Assembly: GCA_027039485.1 (NCBI GenBank)
Contig: JALWDZ010000016.1
Location: 62,528-97,357 of the forward strand
Direction: 5' to 3'
Length of the DNA: 34,830 nucleotides
DNA from: Candidatus Shapirobacteria bacterium
GTDB taxonomy: Bacteria > Patescibacteriota > Microgenomatia > UBA12405 > UBA6130
This document shows, in pieces, positions 1 to 7,456 of this stretch. How positions within the stretch are numbered: position 1 is the stretch's first letter; each line of letters begins with the position of its first letter. The translations under genes and the position numbers were made by a program. Under the pieces are notes generated by a model. That model made no database searches and was not told the DNA's origin. It was given only the letters and a program-made list of their open reading frames with translations.

Positions 1-482
1 ATAAAGGATTAAAAGGTTGGCGCTTAGTGTAGCTAGGAGGAAGTTTGGTTAACCCGCGGAAAAATAAATTTTTGCAACGGCTAAAGCGGATGGCGGCGGG
101 ATACCCAATAGATTTTGCCGTAAATGTGTCGTTTGAGCAGTTGCGGGATTATTACCGCCAGGCCAAAATTTTTTGGCATGCGGCAGGCTACGGGGTGGAT
201 GAGCAAAAGCAACCTTACCGGGTGGAACATTTTGGCATGACAACGGTGGAGGCAATGGCCGCTGGTGGTGTCCCGGTAGTAATTGATAAAGGAGGCCTAC
301 GCGAGATTGTGCGACGTGGAGTGGGGGAGAGGTGGGGAAGTGTTGCTGAGCTGATAGAAAAAACAGAACAATTAATCAAAAATCCAACCCGTTGGCAGCG
401 CTATTCTTTGGCAGCCATTGAAAGATCGCAAGAATTTTCTAAGCAAAAATTTTGTTGGAAGTTAGAAGAAATTATCAAATGA
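1..482 (+). pseudogene. GT4 family glycosyltransferase, C-terminal part, interrupted by in-frame TAG
   Basis: This is the C-terminal nucleotide-sugar-binding half of a GT-B fold, GT4-type glycosyltransferase whose N-terminus lies outside the window. The diagnostic stretch is FWHAAGYG followed by EHFGMTTVEAMAAGGVPVV and GGLREIV. This is the EX7E-like donor-binding region, closest in flavour to ALG11-type mannosyltransferases. The ORF track starts at a TTG (45), but the same frame reads back to base 3 as KGLKGWRLV-stop-LGGSLVNPRK. The residues around the stop match the usual GT4 strand 'gWrLvlaGG'. The TAG at 30-32 therefore sits inside a conserved domain. It is either a nonsense mutation or an assembly error near a contig edge; a genuine new start at TTG-45 is unlikely. 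The stop at 480-482 overlaps the next gene by ATGA. The family call is firm; the donor and acceptor are unknown. Confidence 0.75.
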
Positions 483-1384
483 AAAACCAAGGTTATCGTA
501 TTTCTGTGGTTATTCCCACTTGGAACGGGGAAAAATTGTTGAGAAAAAATTTGCCCTCAACATTATCAGTTTTGCCGGCTGGAACAGAAGTCATTGTGGT
601 CGACGATGGTTCAGTTGATGGTAGTCAGGAGTATCTAAAAACCCAAGTAAAGCAGGCGGGAAAAATGAAGCTTGTTTTTCGCGTCATTGTCAATCGCCGT
701 AACCGCGGCTTTATTTATAGTTGTAACCAGGGCGTCAAAAGAGCTGCTGGTGATTTGGTTGTTCTCTTAAATAATGATGTTGTGCCTCAAAAAGGATTTT
801 TGGCGCCGGCGTTAAGGCATTTTTCTGACCCTAAAGTTTTTGCGGTTACCTTCAATGAAAAAACTTGGGGCTGGGCCCGCTTGTTTTGGCAAAATGGTTT
901 TATTCAATTGGGAGATGGCGGTCAGAGTAATAAAGCTCATTTTAGCGCCTGGGCCTCGGGAGGGAGCGCCGTCTTCCGCAAAACCATCTGGCAAGAATTA
1001 GATGGCTTTGATCCAGTGTACGAGCCTTTTTATTGGGAAGATGTCGATTTAGGCTATCGTGCTTGGAAGTCAGGTTATAAAATTTATTGGGAACCTAAAG
1101 CTAAAGTGGATCATCGCCACGAATCAACAATATCTAAATTTAGCCGCCGTTATGTGCAAAACATTCAAGAGCGCAATCGGTTGCTTTTTATCTGGCGGAA
1201 TATTAATGATAAAAGATTACGGTTGCAACATTGGCAGGGCCTGGCGCGCCAAGCAATACGCCATCCTGGTTATGCAAAGATTGTGGCTATGGCGTGGGGT
1301 CGCCTTTTGCGTTATCATCGCCCACCTAAGCGGACCGATGTTAGAAGCGATCGAGAGATTTTAGCGTTATTCAATGGAAAATAA
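479..1384 (+). CDS. GT2 family glycosyltransferase
   Basis: A 301-residue GT-A fold glycosyltransferase of family GT2, which would transfer a sugar from a nucleotide-sugar donor in the cytoplasm. The start is placed at ATG 479, which overlaps the preceding stop as ATGA; the ORF-track start at 452 would add nine unconserved residues. Visible motifs are SVVIPTWNG at the N-terminus, VVDDGSVDGS (about residues 40-49), the LLNNDV metal-binding motif (about 96-101) and FYWEDVDLGYRAW (about 184-196), which supplies the catalytic acidic residue and resembles WbbL/rhamnosyltransferase-like enzymes. It reads into the next GT2 with an 11-base overlap, so the two are almost certainly co-translated. Sugar specificity cannot be read from the sequence. 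Confidence 0.88.
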   Translation: MKNQGYRISVVIPTWNGEKLLRKNLPSTLSVLPAGTEVIVVDDGSVDGSQEYLKTQVKQAGKMKLVFRVIVNRRNRGFIYSCNQGVKRAAGDLVVLLNNDVVPQKGFLAPALRHFSDPKVFAVTFNEKTWGWARLFWQNGFIQLGDGGQSNKAHFSAWASGGSAVFRKTIWQELDGFDPVYEPFYWEDVDLGYRAWKSGYKIYWEPKAKVDHRHESTISKFSRRYVQNIQERNRLLFIWRNINDKRLRLQHWQGLARQAIRHPGYAKIVAMAWGRLLRYHRPPKRTDVRSDREILALFNGK

Positions 1385-2285
1385 GCCTCTCCTCTCTATT
1401 ATCATTGTTAATTACAACACTAAGGATCTCCTCCAAGAATGCCTCAACAGCCTTTTTAGGGCTGTAAATTCCAAATCCCAAATCCCCTGCCTGCGCAGGC
1501 AGGGAAATTACAAACAATATCAAAATTTAAATGACCAAATACAAAACATAGAAATTATCATCATTGATAATAATTCTCATGATGGCAGCAGGGCATTCCT
1601 CAAAGATTTGACTGATAAGACCAATAAATCCAATAAGGCTAATATCTCTCTTAAAACCATCTTTAATAAAACAAACCTTGGTTTTGCAAAAGCTAATAAC
1701 CAAGGAATAAGAATTGCCAAAGGCAAGTATATCCTTCTTCTTAATTCAGATACTATTGTTAAGAAAGGAGCCTTAGAGAGGATGGTGGGCTTCGCCGAAG
1801 AGCATCCCGAAGCAGGGGTAATTGCCCCGCGGTTATTGAATGCCGACGGTACCGTTCAGCCATCGTGTTTTCATTTTCCTACCCCTTGGAGGGCGATTCA
1901 AGAATTTTGGTTGGGCAAGAAAGGTTCTTTTTTGAAATATGCCCCTAGTGAGAAAAAACCATTGCCGGTAGATGCGGTGGTCGGGGCAGCTTTTTTGCTT
2001 ACTCCCCAAGCGCGAAAAAAAGTCGGCCTTTTAAACGAACGCTACTTTTTTTATTTTGAGGATTTAGATTATTGCCGCCGAGTCCGACAGGCAGGCTTAA
2101 AGGTTTATTATTTGCCGGAAGCAGAAATTGTCCATCTGCACGGGGCTAGCAGCAAAAAACTTGCCCAAGGGCCAAATAGATGGCTTATCGAAAGCAGCAA
2201 AATTTATCATGGCCATTGGCGATATTATTTGATTACTGCCATAATAAGGGTAAGTCAAATATGGAAAAAATTACTCGGCCGCTAA
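1374..2285 (+). CDS. GT2 family glycosyltransferase (WbbL/rhamnosyltransferase-like) with repeat-derived insertion
   Basis: A 303-residue GT2 enzyme: LSIIIVNYNT at the N-terminus, IIIIDNNSHDGS (about 61-72), LGFAKANNQG, LLLNSDT (about 121-127), GAAFLL and FFYFEDLDYCRRV near the C-terminal third. This is the classic WbbL/RfbF-like layout. Between helix 1 (LNSLFRAV) and the second beta strand (IEIIIID) lies an unusual stretch of about 27 residues (about 31-57). It is encoded by DNA resembling the intergenic repeat family of this genome and includes a perfect 20-base palindrome. A second low-complexity patch (DKTNKSNKAN, about 81-90) follows DGS. Both lie in loops where length variation is tolerated, so the enzyme may still fold. 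It overlaps the upstream GT2 by 11 bases. Confidence 0.87.
   Translation: MENKPLLSIIIVNYNTKDLLQECLNSLFRAVNSKSQIPCLRRQGNYKQYQNLNDQIQNIEIIIIDNNSHDGSRAFLKDLTDKTNKSNKANISLKTIFNKTNLGFAKANNQGIRIAKGKYILLLNSDTIVKKGALERMVGFAEEHPEAGVIAPRLLNADGTVQPSCFHFPTPWRAIQEFWLGKKGSFLKYAPSEKKPLPVDAVVGAAFLLTPQARKKVGLLNERYFFYFEDLDYCRRVRQAGLKVYYLPEAEIVHLHGASSKKLAQGPNRWLIESSKIYHGHWRYYLITAIIRVSQIWKKLLGR
1466..1545 (+). repeat. Palindrome-containing repeat inserted in-frame in a GT2 gene
   Basis: The stretch begins with AAATCCCAAATCC words, contains the perfect 20-base palindrome CCCTGCCTGCGCAGGCAGGG (1485-1504), and continues with AATTACAAACAAT and AAATGACCAAATAC words. The same vocabulary (AAATCCTAAATCC, AAATGACCAAAAT and a degenerate TGCCTGCCTGCGTGGGCAGGG) fills the intergenic region at 19917-20150. 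This copy therefore looks like a member of that repeat family sitting inside a reading frame without breaking it. The exact borders are uncertain by about ten bases. Confidence 0.75.
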
Positions 2286-2599
2286 GCTTGGAAGAAATAA
2301 AAGCTCTGCAGAAGCGGTATGGCTCTTATGTCAAAGTGGTAGTAGATCTTAGTCGTGGTGTTTTGGTGATTGGTTGCGAGCTTCATATTGATGGAGTGCG
2401 GGTGTTGGTTAATGATGGCAGTTCAGAAAAAAATATTTGGGGTGGTGGCATAAGTTGGCCAGAGCGGAAGGTGGATACCACCGCCGTTTTTAATTTAAGG
2501 CCATCTTTGGGGAACGAAAGTATGGAAATTTTAAATTCAACAAAAAGAAAAAAGTTTGTAGAGATTGTTACTAAATATTTGCTAAAAGAAAGACCATGA
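2261..2599 (+). CDS. DUF5674-like small protein
   Basis: A 112-residue protein beginning MEKITRPLSLEEIKAL. The ORF-track start at 2180 lies inside the upstream GT2 gene and would add 27 unrelated residues; ATG 2261 gives the family's usual N-terminus. The pattern VKVVVDLSRGVLVIGCELH, then NDGSSEKNIWGG, then FNLRPSLGNESMEI and a helical tail matches what I recall of DUF5674, a family common in CPR bacteria and cyanobacteria and of unknown function. No catalytic motif or membrane segment is visible. It overlaps the next gene by ATGA (2596-2599), suggesting the two small proteins are translationally coupled. Confidence 0.72.
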   Translation: MEKITRPLSLEEIKALQKRYGSYVKVVVDLSRGVLVIGCELHIDGVRVLVNDGSSEKNIWGGGISWPERKVDTTAVFNLRPSLGNESMEILNSTKRKKFVEIVTKYLLKERP

Positions 2600-2865
2600 A
2601 GACAAAAGTTAAGAAGGTGTTGCTGGCAGATGCAGTGGGCAATTTGTATCGGGCGGCTTTCTTTTTGGCCCGCAGTGCCCGGGGAAAGGATTTAGCAGAA
2701 GAAATGCTCGATAAAACCGAGGCAATTTTTGCTGATGCTGGTCTGGCTAACCAAAAAATTACTTTTTTGAAAAAGCGGCTAAAAACGGTCGTTGGCAAAA
2801 ACGAACGGTTAGTTTTAGCCGAACGGATTCTAGATGAATATCAAAAATTTAAGAAGTTGATTTAA
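2596..2865 (+). CDS. Small basic all-helical hypothetical protein
   Basis: An 89-residue protein, highly charged and predicted helical throughout (for example LARSARGKDLAEEMLDKTEAIF and RLVLAERILDEYQKFKKLI), with no membrane segment, cysteine motif or obvious signal peptide. I do not recognise a family. Its size and amphipathic helices are compatible with a four-helix-bundle or small adaptor protein, but nothing specific supports either. The start codon overlaps the DUF5674-like stop (ATGA), so the two are expected to be made together. It is followed by a short gap containing a perfect inverted repeat. Confidence 0.6.
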   Translation: MKTKVKKVLLADAVGNLYRAAFFLARSARGKDLAEEMLDKTEAIFADAGLANQKITFLKKRLKTVVGKNERLVLAERILDEYQKFKKLI

Positions 2866-2872
2866 GACGGAC

Positions 2873-2895
2873 AAATATTTAAGGCTTAAATATTT
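2873..2895. promoter_or_regulatory. Perfect 11-bp inverted repeat, possible operator
   Basis: AAATATTTAAG (2873-2883) and its exact reverse complement CTTAAATATTT (2885-2895) flank one central G in the 36-base gap before the membrane glycosyltransferase gene at 2902. The arms are AT-rich with no downstream T-tract, so it looks more like a protein-binding palindrome than a rho-independent terminator. Chance in AT-rich DNA cannot be excluded. Confidence 0.45.
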
Positions 2896-2901
2896 ATTAG
2901 A

Positions 2902-4374
2902 ATGAAAGTTTTAAAAAAGCTATTATTTCTAGCGACATTAGCTGCGGTATTATTTTATTCCCATGAGTTTTTCTTCTTGCGGCGCTTGGCCTTAGCCAAA
3001 ATTCCAGTTCCAGAGATCCTAGATGAGTTTGATTTTGTTTGGACAGGGAAAAGCTTCTTGCAAACAGGGGTACCTACGGGGTGGTCTGATCTTGGTGCAT
3101 ATAATAGTTCTAAATTAGGCGTTGCCTATGGTTCTCTTGCAGGCTTTTCCATGAAGCAAAATGGTGAAAAAATCAGCTTGTTTAATTATATTAATTACCA
3201 TTTTCCGGTAATTTCGATCCGAAAAATAGATTATGGTTTAGGCGATAGATATATAAGATTTGTAACTCCTTATTTTGACCATCCTTTATTAGCGGCAGTA
3301 GTGTATGGCCTAAACACAAATGCAGATTCCATAGAGAGCGTTGCCCCTAGAGAATTTCGTGTTACTAGCATTAGTTTAGCTGTTTTAACGGGGGTGTTGG
3401 TTTTTCTGGTAGGTAGTCAATTTTTAAATGTAGGGGTAGGTTTTTTAGCATTCTTAGTTTATAGCCTTACACCCACTTTTGTTTTTACAGCGCGTTTAGC
3501 ACTAGCGGAAAATGTTATGGCTCCTTTATACCTTTTGTCTTTGCTTTTCTTGGGGGTATATCAGCATAAAAAGAAAAGGTTTTTTGTAATACTATCTGGA
3601 ATTTTTGCAGGTTTGACAGCATTAACGAAATTGCCGGGATGGTTTATTATCGCGACGATAGTATATTGGCTGTGGCGTATGCAAGACAGAAAAGGATTGT
3701 GGATTTTTGTGATGTCAGCTTTGCCAATAGCATTTTCGTACCCTTTATACGGTTTAATTTTAGCGCCTAATTTGTATTTGCGAGTAATAGCTAACCAAGC
3801 CAACAGGCCATTTTCTGCTGCTATGAATTTATTGACACAAATATCAAAGCCCACTTTTAAGGACTGGTTTATAGACGGTTGGTGGAGCGGAAGCTGGATG
3901 GTTACCTTTTGGTATGCCTCAAGAAAGTTAAAAGAAAAACAAAAAGCTATTTTAAGTCTTGCTTTTTTTGTCTTACTGGTTACCACTATATTGATGTCGT
4001 CAGCAAATTATCCGTGGTATTTTATAAGTGCGTCACCGTTGTTAGCGATTTTTACGGGGATTTTTTTATGGGATTTGCTGAGATCTCCCTCTCTAGGAGA
4101 AATTTTGATTTTTTTCATATTTTTCTTTTCCTCGAGCTTTTATTGGGGATTCAATGTTATCAATGTTAACCATAACTATAAGTGCAAGTTGATTTATAAG
4201 GTCCTTTTATCTATTTTATTTGGAGCAGGCCTATTGCATGATTTCTTAAAACGTTTTGGTTGGTGGCGGTGGCTTTGGCGCTTGTTTTTAGTGATTCTCC
4301 TTTATAAACTTTTTCTTTGGAATTTTCGATCAATTATGTATTTAGTGGCTCATTGGGGAAATTGGTTAAAGTGA
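2902..4374 (+). CDS. GT-C type (GT39-like) integral membrane glycosyltransferase
   Basis: A 490-residue polytopic membrane protein. An N-terminal hydrophobic segment is followed by an extracytoplasmic loop carrying an acidic pair (EILDEFDFVWTGKSFL), the position where GT39/PMT-like enzymes hold the catalytic Asp-Glu. About ten further hydrophobic segments follow, including FRVTSISLAVLTGVLVFLVG and FVFTARLALAENVMAPLYLL (compare the 'SR.aleen..pl' motif of the family). It would transfer a sugar from a polyprenyl-phosphate donor on the outer face of the membrane. Codon use is more AT-rich than in the GT39 genes downstream. The final GTGA overlaps the next gene. The acceptor could be protein, lipid or glycan. 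Confidence 0.75.
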   Translation: MKVLKKLLFLATLAAVLFYSHEFFFLRRLALAKIPVPEILDEFDFVWTGKSFLQTGVPTGWSDLGAYNSSKLGVAYGSLAGFSMKQNGEKISLFNYINYHFPVISIRKIDYGLGDRYIRFVTPYFDHPLLAAVVYGLNTNADSIESVAPREFRVTSISLAVLTGVLVFLVGSQFLNVGVGFLAFLVYSLTPTFVFTARLALAENVMAPLYLLSLLFLGVYQHKKKRFFVILSGIFAGLTALTKLPGWFIIATIVYWLWRMQDRKGLWIFVMSALPIAFSYPLYGLILAPNLYLRVIANQANRPFSAAMNLLTQISKPTFKDWFIDGWWSGSWMVTFWYASRKLKEKQKAILSLAFFVLLVTTILMSSANYPWYFISASPLLAIFTGIFLWDLLRSPSLGEILIFFIFFFSSSFYWGFNVINVNHNYKCKLIYKVLLSILFGAGLLHDFLKRFGWWRWLWRLFLVILLYKLFLWNFRSIMYLVAHWGNWLK

Positions 4375-5684
4375 ATATCAAAAATTGGTTCGGGAGTTTT
4401 AAATTTTGGTTGCTGTTGGCATTTTTGTTGCGGTTGACCTTGGCCATTGTTGGCGGTTACCATCCCGACATTTTGAATCATGTTGATTGGGGCAATAGAT
4501 TCTGGCAGTATGGCGCTAAGAATTTTTATGAGCAAAGCATTTGGGGCGTCTCCTGGCCTAACCAGCCTCTCGGTTCGATTTATTTGTTTGCTCTTATTGC
4601 CAAGCTGGCCCATTGGTGTTTTGTGGTAGCTTGGTGGTTAAATCTCAAGTTGCCTCTTTTTCCCTCTTTTATCTTTCCGTTTTTGGAAGCTAAGCTGCAA
4701 ATTATTTTGTTGAAAATGCCTTTTATTTTAGCCGACTTGGGGTTGGGCTGGCTTGTTTACCAAGTTGGGCAGCAATTGACAGGGAGGAAAAAACTAGCCC
4801 TTCTCGGCATGGTCCTTTTCCTTTTTAATCCGCCACTTATTTACAATTCGGCGATTTGGGGACAAACCGATTCGCTGGTGAATTTTTTGGCGCTTTGGGG
4901 CTTGTGGCAGTTTTATCGCCGCCACTATTATCAAGGTTGGTTGGGATTTTTGTTATCTTGGTATTTCAAAATGTCTTTAGTTGTTTGGGCGCCCGTTCTT
5001 TTTATTTTAGGGTGGCTTTACCGCCGCGATTTGCCAAAGATATTTTTAGCTGGTTTCTTAATAGGAGGTTCTCTGGCGGTTATTTCTTTGCCAGCCGTGC
5101 ACCATGGCAATGTCTTTTCTTGGCTTTGGTATCTTTATACTAACCGCATTTTCCCCCGCCAGGGACATATGCTTTCCGGCAATGCCTTTAATTTCTGGAG
5201 CTTTCTTTATGGCATCGATTTAAGCCTGCGAGAGAATATTCGCCTCTGCGGTATTTCTGCCAAAACGATTGGTAGGGGAATAAGCCTGGTGATAATTATC
5301 GCTATTAGCGGTTTGTCTTGGTGGCAGGTGAGTCGAAAAAACAATAATTTTAGATTCCAGAACGCTTTGTGGCTAATCTTATTAATTTCTTTTGCTGCCT
5401 TTTTGTTTTTAACCAATATGCACGAGCGTTATCTCTACCCAATTTTTGCCCCCCTTGCTATTTTAACTACAATGGGTGAAATAAGCGTAGGATGGTACGT
5501 TCTCTTATCTTTAATCCATTGGCTTAACCTTTATAATTTGTGGTGGTATCCCCATTGGCAATGGCTGGAAAATATTTTGCAATGGCACCAATTTTTCTTG
5601 CCACGAATTTTATCGTTGATTTTAATATTGATTTTTGTTCGCCTCTGCCTTTTTGCGTATAATAAAGGTAATGAAAAAGTATAA
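4371..5684 (+). CDS. Gpi18-like / GT-C mannosyltransferase-type membrane protein
   Basis: A 437-residue polytopic membrane protein. I prefer the GTG at 4371, which overlaps the preceding stop as GTGA, over the upstream ATG at 4317 inside the previous gene. Recognisable features are HPDILNHVDWGNRFWQYG in the first outer loop, WPNQPLGSIYLF, the segment NSAIWGQTDSLVNFLALWG and the NMHERYLYP motif near the C-terminus. Together these are typical of Gpi18-related (COG5542) mannosyltransferases that use polyprenyl-phosphate sugars. Membrane segments occupy most of the length. Its last 14 bases overlap the start of the first GT39 paralogue. The sugar is unproven. Confidence 0.75.
   Translation: MNIKNWFGSFKFWLLLAFLLRLTLAIVGGYHPDILNHVDWGNRFWQYGAKNFYEQSIWGVSWPNQPLGSIYLFALIAKLAHWCFVVAWWLNLKLPLFPSFIFPFLEAKLQIILLKMPFILADLGLGWLVYQVGQQLTGRKKLALLGMVLFLFNPPLIYNSAIWGQTDSLVNFLALWGLWQFYRRHYYQGWLGFLLSWYFKMSLVVWAPVLFILGWLYRRDLPKIFLAGFLIGGSLAVISLPAVHHGNVFSWLWYLYTNRIFPRQGHMLSGNAFNFWSFLYGIDLSLRENIRLCGISAKTIGRGISLVIIIAISGLSWWQVSRKNNNFRFQNALWLILLISFAAFLFLTNMHERYLYPIFAPLAILTTMGEISVGWYVLLSLIHWLNLYNLWWYPHWQWLENILQWHQFFLPRILSLILILIFVRLCLFAYNKGNEKV
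5635..5663 (+). promoter_or_regulatory. Candidate sigma70-type promoter with -10 box adjacent to the start codon
   Basis: A perfect TATAAT (5658-5663) lies 7 bases before ATG 5671. A weak -35 TTGTTC (5635-5640) stands 17 bases further upstream. The predicted transcript start falls at or next to the ATG, so the mRNA would be leaderless or nearly so. The promoter lies within the 3' end of the previous gene, so it would be internal to an operon. Confidence 0.5.
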
Positions 5685-7362
5685 GCTATGGTTAGGCATC
5701 ATCCTTATTTTGGCTTTATTTTTGCGCCTTTACAAATTAAACCAGCTGGAACTTTTTGGTGACGAACTTGATGTTGGCTATCATGCCTATTCACTCTTGC
5801 TAACTGGCCGAGATTATCGAGGTCAAAAATGGCCAGTTTATATCCATTCTTTTTCTGAATGGCGGGCGCCACTTTTAATGTACGCCGCTGCTCCCTTTGT
5901 GGGCGTTTTTGGACTTAACGAGTGGGGGGTGCGCTTACCGGCAGTCTTTTTTGGCATTTTGGATATAATTTTTCTGGCGCTTTTTGTTTGGGAGCTTAGC
6001 CGAAAAGAAGAACTGGCCTTAGTGAGCGCCTTTCTTTTAGCAGTGGCCCCGTGGCATATTCATTATTCTCGGGCTGCTTTTGAAGTAACCCTTCTTTTGT
6101 TTCTTTTACTGGCAGGAGGCTGGGCTTTGCTGCGTGGCTGGCGGCAGCATCAGAAAAAAATGTTTTGGTTGGCTGGCTTAGCGTTTGCTCTCACTTTTTA
6201 CACCTACAGCACTGCTAATCTTTTTACCCCCTCATTCCTTTTGGGGGTGGCAATAATTTACTTTCCTAAAATTAAGCGCCAGTTTTCTTTTTGGATGAAG
6301 TGGGGTTTGGTAATGGCAATATTGGTAACCCCTTTGTTTTGGATGGTCATTAGGGGTCCGGCCGCTGGCCGTTTTGAATTAATTAGTATTTTTCATGACC
6401 CCCAAGCTCGGGCCCAAATTATTTTCAAACGAAATACTGGTGTCGCCTCACCTTTGGTAGAAAGGTTTTTTCACAACAAGGCAACTGCCTGGGGCAAAAG
6501 TCTTTTGGCTAATTATTTAACAGCATTTTCCCCTCAATTTCTTTTCTTGACCGGTGATCCTCGGCCGCGTCACAACCTGCCCCAATCGGGCGAGTTTTTT
6601 TGGCCATTGATTTTTTTCTTGGCGGCTGGCTTTTGGCAGCTTAAAAAATGTTTCTCCAAAAAGGAACGCCGCTTATTGCTCCTTTGGCTTTTGTTGGCTC
6701 CTTTGCCGGCAGCTCTAACGGTTGGTGGCGGCAACCACGCTACCCGCCTATTTCTTCTTTTGCCTCCTTTGGCAATCGTTATGGCGAGCGGCTTGATGTT
6801 AGTATGGCAAAAAAGGCTGGGAGCTTTGGTGGCGGTCGCCGCAATCTTAATTCTTCTGCTTTTTTGGGAGCATAACTACCTGGTTCATTATCCTCGGGAG
6901 CAATACCGTTATTGGCATTATGGCTACCGTGAAGCAATGACCTGGTTGAATGATCATCAGGGTAATTATTCGCAAATTATTATCAACAACAGCCACGAGC
7001 CGGCGCTTATCCGTTATCTTTTTTGGATCAAAAGGGATCCAGCTTGGTTTCAAAAACATTTCCATAGTGACCAAGAAAAGAAAGGCATTTTACCCAACTG
7101 GCAAGGTTTTCGTTTAGGGAAAGTATTTTTTGGCCGGATTAGCAAGCGGGATAAGGTGGCTTGGTTACAGAAGCATCTTTTGCCTAAAACAGCCTATCTT
7201 GCTTTTCAAAAAGACGAAATTCCCGGCGATTGGAATTGGCAGAAGGCGCCGCCAAGGGGGCTAAGGGTGTTAAAGTTAATTCATGATCCTTGGGGTAAGC
7301 CTTTGATGGAGTGGATCACGAAGCAGGGACCAGGAAATCAGGGTATCAGGGAAAGGAATTAG
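5671..7362 (+). CDS. GT39/ArnT-like membrane glycosyltransferase, tandem paralogue 1
   Basis: A 563-residue GT-C protein starting MKKYKLW at ATG 5671; the ORF-track start 5635 lies before the -10 box. After the first membrane helix comes LFGDELDVGYHAYSLLLTGR with the catalytic Asp-Glu (31-32). Next are SFSEWRAPLLMY, FGLNEWGVRLPA, SRAAFEVTL, FFHNK, NYLTAFSPQFLFLTGDPRPRH and a C-terminal extracytoplasmic region of about 130 residues (YGYREAMTWLN...). The same ladder of motifs recurs in the next four genes. The expected reaction is transfer from a polyprenyl-phosphate sugar outside the membrane. It is the most diverged copy in the first loop (RDYRG, FSEWRAP instead of RDEYG, FGDYKPG). The last residues (GPGNQGIRERN) are encoded by the left arm of the downstream inverted repeat. 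Confidence 0.85.
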   Translation: MKKYKLWLGIILILALFLRLYKLNQLELFGDELDVGYHAYSLLLTGRDYRGQKWPVYIHSFSEWRAPLLMYAAAPFVGVFGLNEWGVRLPAVFFGILDIIFLALFVWELSRKEELALVSAFLLAVAPWHIHYSRAAFEVTLLLFLLLAGGWALLRGWRQHQKKMFWLAGLAFALTFYTYSTANLFTPSFLLGVAIIYFPKIKRQFSFWMKWGLVMAILVTPLFWMVIRGPAAGRFELISIFHDPQARAQIIFKRNTGVASPLVERFFHNKATAWGKSLLANYLTAFSPQFLFLTGDPRPRHNLPQSGEFFWPLIFFLAAGFWQLKKCFSKKERRLLLLWLLLAPLPAALTVGGGNHATRLFLLLPPLAIVMASGLMLVWQKRLGALVAVAAILILLLFWEHNYLVHYPREQYRYWHYGYREAMTWLNDHQGNYSQIIINNSHEPALIRYLFWIKRDPAWFQKHFHSDQEKKGILPNWQGFRLGKVFFGRISKRDKVAWLQKHLLPKTAYLAFQKDEIPGDWNWQKAPPRGLRVLKLIHDPWGKPLMEWITKQGPGNQGIRERN

Positions 7363-7448
7363 AGAATCAGGAGACCAGAGGCAAAAACAGTCTCTTGATA
7401 TTCTGAGCTCCGATGTTCTTTCCCAGGTACCCGGGTGTTCTGGTACCC
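7326..7448. repeat. Long imperfect inverted repeat between GT39 paralogues 1 and 2
   Basis: The left arm (GGACCAGGAAATCAGGGTAT, then CAGGGAAAGG, then AGAGAATCAGGAGACC) recurs as its imperfect reverse complement on the right (GTCTCTTGATATTCTGAG, then TTCTTTCCCAGGTACCC, then GTTCTGGTACC). The arms surround a short AGAGGCAAAAACA loop. The stop codon of paralogue 1 lies inside the left arm. The structure could act as a transcript-end hairpin. It fills nearly all of the 94-base gap, apart from a few bases before ATG 7457. Confidence 0.65.
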
Positions 7449-7456
7449 TTTTAAAA

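Noticed and set aside
30-32. TAG read as an amino acid (alternative genetic code)
   Set aside because: No other gene in the window contains an internal TAG, and TAG and TGA are both used as ordinary stops. A mutation or sequence error is simpler.
1059-1364. 101-residue plus-strand ORF inside the first GT2 gene
   Set aside because: It is an out-of-frame shadow of the GT2 gene, which has intact motifs throughout.
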